From: Chloroflexota bacterium
Lineage (GTDB): Bacteria; Chloroflexota; Anaerolineae; Aggregatilineales; Phototrophicaceae
Length of the DNA: 44,819 bases
Direction: 5' to 3'
Assembly: GCA_011523705.1 (NCBI GenBank)
Contig: WTGC01000117.1
Coordinates: 1 to 44,819, forward strand
The translations under genes and the position numbers were made by a program. How positions within the stretch are numbered: position 1 is the stretch's first letter; every line of letters begins with the position of its first letter. The notes below the pieces were generated by a model. The model was not told where the DNA came from. It made no database searches and saw only the letters and a program-made list of their open reading frames with translations. Positions 43,850-44,819 of this stretch are shown here, in pieces.

Positions 43850-44819
43850 TCACTCTTCGGCGCCGTTGAACGGTAAAGTATCCAACGGGTATTTTGGTCG
43901 TTCCGGCATGATCTCAAGCCCGTAGGGATTCTTCTGAATGGCGAAGCGGCAGCCGCTCTCCAGCCGTTCGTTTGCCGTGCCGGGCCCGAAATCTTCATAG
44001 CCGTCGCTGATCGGATTCGACCAGGTGACGACAAAGCTGATGACGTAACCGCCGGGCCGCCAGTGATCGCCCAGGCTGACGGTGTAGAAGACCCACCAGT
44101 CGTTGCTGCCCGGCACTTGCTTGATCTCACTCGTCTCGAAGTTGGGTATGGGCTGCGTGTCCACGTTCACGAAGTATTGCGCGTTGTTCACGTGATCCTG
44201 AACTTGCTCGGGCGTTTGGGCGTACCAGGACCAAAAGACCTTTAGCTCATCGGTGTCGTAAAGGATGCCGGGGTCGGCGCCAGTGACATCGAGGCATTCG
44301 GCAAAGATCAAACCGGGGTTGGCGGTTCGCCCCACCGGGCTCTCTACGCTCGGTCTCGCGCCAATATGCACCAAGCCCTCGGGCGCTCGCTGGTATACCG
44401 GATTCAACATCGTTCCATACGGAGTGTAGACGCCCGAGCTCACGACCATTTCGGGATCGGCGGCAATCTCGATGCCTTCCACCAGGGTCGCGCCGGGTTC
44501 TTCGCATTCGCCGAGGACATCATCGGATGGCTGCTGAAAGAGCGTGCTGTCGGGGTTGTTTTCTCTCGCGATGCGGATGACTACGCTGATCGGTGTACCC
44601 AGCGCGCGCGTTTGGCCATTGAGCCAAAGGATCACCTGGCTGACCGCGTAATCGCCATTCACGCTGACGCGCCGCAAAGCCGTAATGGCATTGCCCTCGC
44701 CGCCAAGTTGATCAAATGCTTGAAAGTAAAGGTCGTAACCAAGCTGCATCCGGCCCCGCAGGTCAATCACCATGCGGTCTTCGCAAGCGCTGTAAAACCA
44801 ATTGACCGTCGACGTATAG
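43850..44819 (-). CDS. Uncharacterised secreted-looking protein (partial, 5' end outside window)
   Basis: The frame is open from the window edge through 44773, where an ATG occurs, to the stop at 43850; it reads YTSTVNWFYSACEDR before that methionine, so the true start is probably beyond base 44819. At least 322 residues remain. It is rich in beta-strand patterns, Asn, Pro and Trp, for example LYFQAFDQLGGEG, VVSSGVYTPYGT, VFWSWYAQTPEQ and GYVISFVVTWSNP, which suggests extracellular beta-sandwich modules. Not assigned to a family. Possibly an exported protein with an N-terminal signal out of view. Confidence 0.7.
   Translation of the reverse strand, partial: YTSTVNWFYSACEDRMVIDLRGRMQLGYDLYFQAFDQLGGEGNAITALRRVSVNGDYAVSQVILWLNGQTRALGTPISVVIRIARENNPDSTLFQQPSDDVLGECEEPGATLVEGIEIAADPEMVVSSGVYTPYGTMLNPVYQRAPEGLVHIGARPSVESPVGRTANPGLIFAECLDVTGADPGILYDTDELKVFWSWYAQTPEQVQDHVNNAQYFVNVDTQPIPNFETSEIKQVPGSNDWWVFYTVSLGDHWRPGGYVISFVVTWSNPISDGYEDFGPGTANERLESGCRFAIQKNPYGLEIMPERPKYPLDTLPFNGAEE

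Overview
The window is a GC-rich bacterial chromosome segment that is almost fully coding. It carries housekeeping genes (ftsH, rplJ-rplL, greA, tgt, alr, rsmG, an EF-G paralogue, the glycine cleavage system). Small MITE-like palindromic repeats are scattered between them, and some lie inside genes. I infer a Chloroflexota (Anaerolineae-like) organism. The reasons are the gene mix (DUF3048 protein, split P-protein glycine cleavage system, translin, SHMT with an insertion, SLT lipoprotein with TPR-like repeats), frequent TTG/GTG starts and the repeat style. This is an inference, because there is no rRNA here to confirm it. No tRNA, rRNA, CRISPR array or phage module was seen.

Left part (1-11.4 kb): a minus-strand operon (membrane-anchored DsbA-like protein, isochorismatase-family hydrolase, mtnA cut by the window edge) has a good promoter at 2462-2490. 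It is followed by pyrimidine-nucleoside phosphorylase, an mltG plus binding-protein-like lipoprotein pair, a DUF3048 lipoprotein-like protein, a PIG-L deacetylase, a tRNA-guanine transglycosylase whose three zinc cysteines are all replaced, alanine racemase and a SCO-family copper protein.

Glycine block (11.5-21.2 kb): a sigma70-type promoter leads into a single-aptamer glycine riboswitch with an intrinsic terminator, then gcvH, gcvPA and gcvPB. No gcvT stands in the operon. Instead the T-protein is the C-terminal part of a 1052-residue GlyA-GcvT fusion on the opposite strand about 2.3 kb further on. A 70-bp palindromic repeat is translated in frame inside gcvPB, and the linker of the GlyA-GcvT fusion is also built of repeat-like sequence. 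A transporter of the auxin efflux family and a channel-like RCK protein without a recognisable selectivity filter lie between.

Middle part (21.2-38.7 kb): SGNH hydrolase, an EF-G-like GTPase, FtsH, a DUF255 thioredoxin-fold protein, a small unknown, a lytic transglycosylase lipoprotein, a GT4 glycosyltransferase, methylglyoxal synthase, an ECF sigma factor with a coupled candidate anti-sigma factor lacking zinc ligands, greA, a 2-hydroxyacid dehydrogenase and a histidine-kinase-like protein with Asn in place of the phospho-accepting His.

Right part (38.9-44.8 kb): a stand-alone rplJ-rplL operon with its own promoter, L10 leader RNA and terminator, then a MEMO-family protein, a bacterial translin, a YciI-like protein, a Nudix hydrolase, rsmG and a partial secreted-looking protein running off the edge. 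A 193/214-bp repeat occurs in opposite orientations at 24.9 kb and 41.3 kb and brackets 16 kb that could in principle invert.
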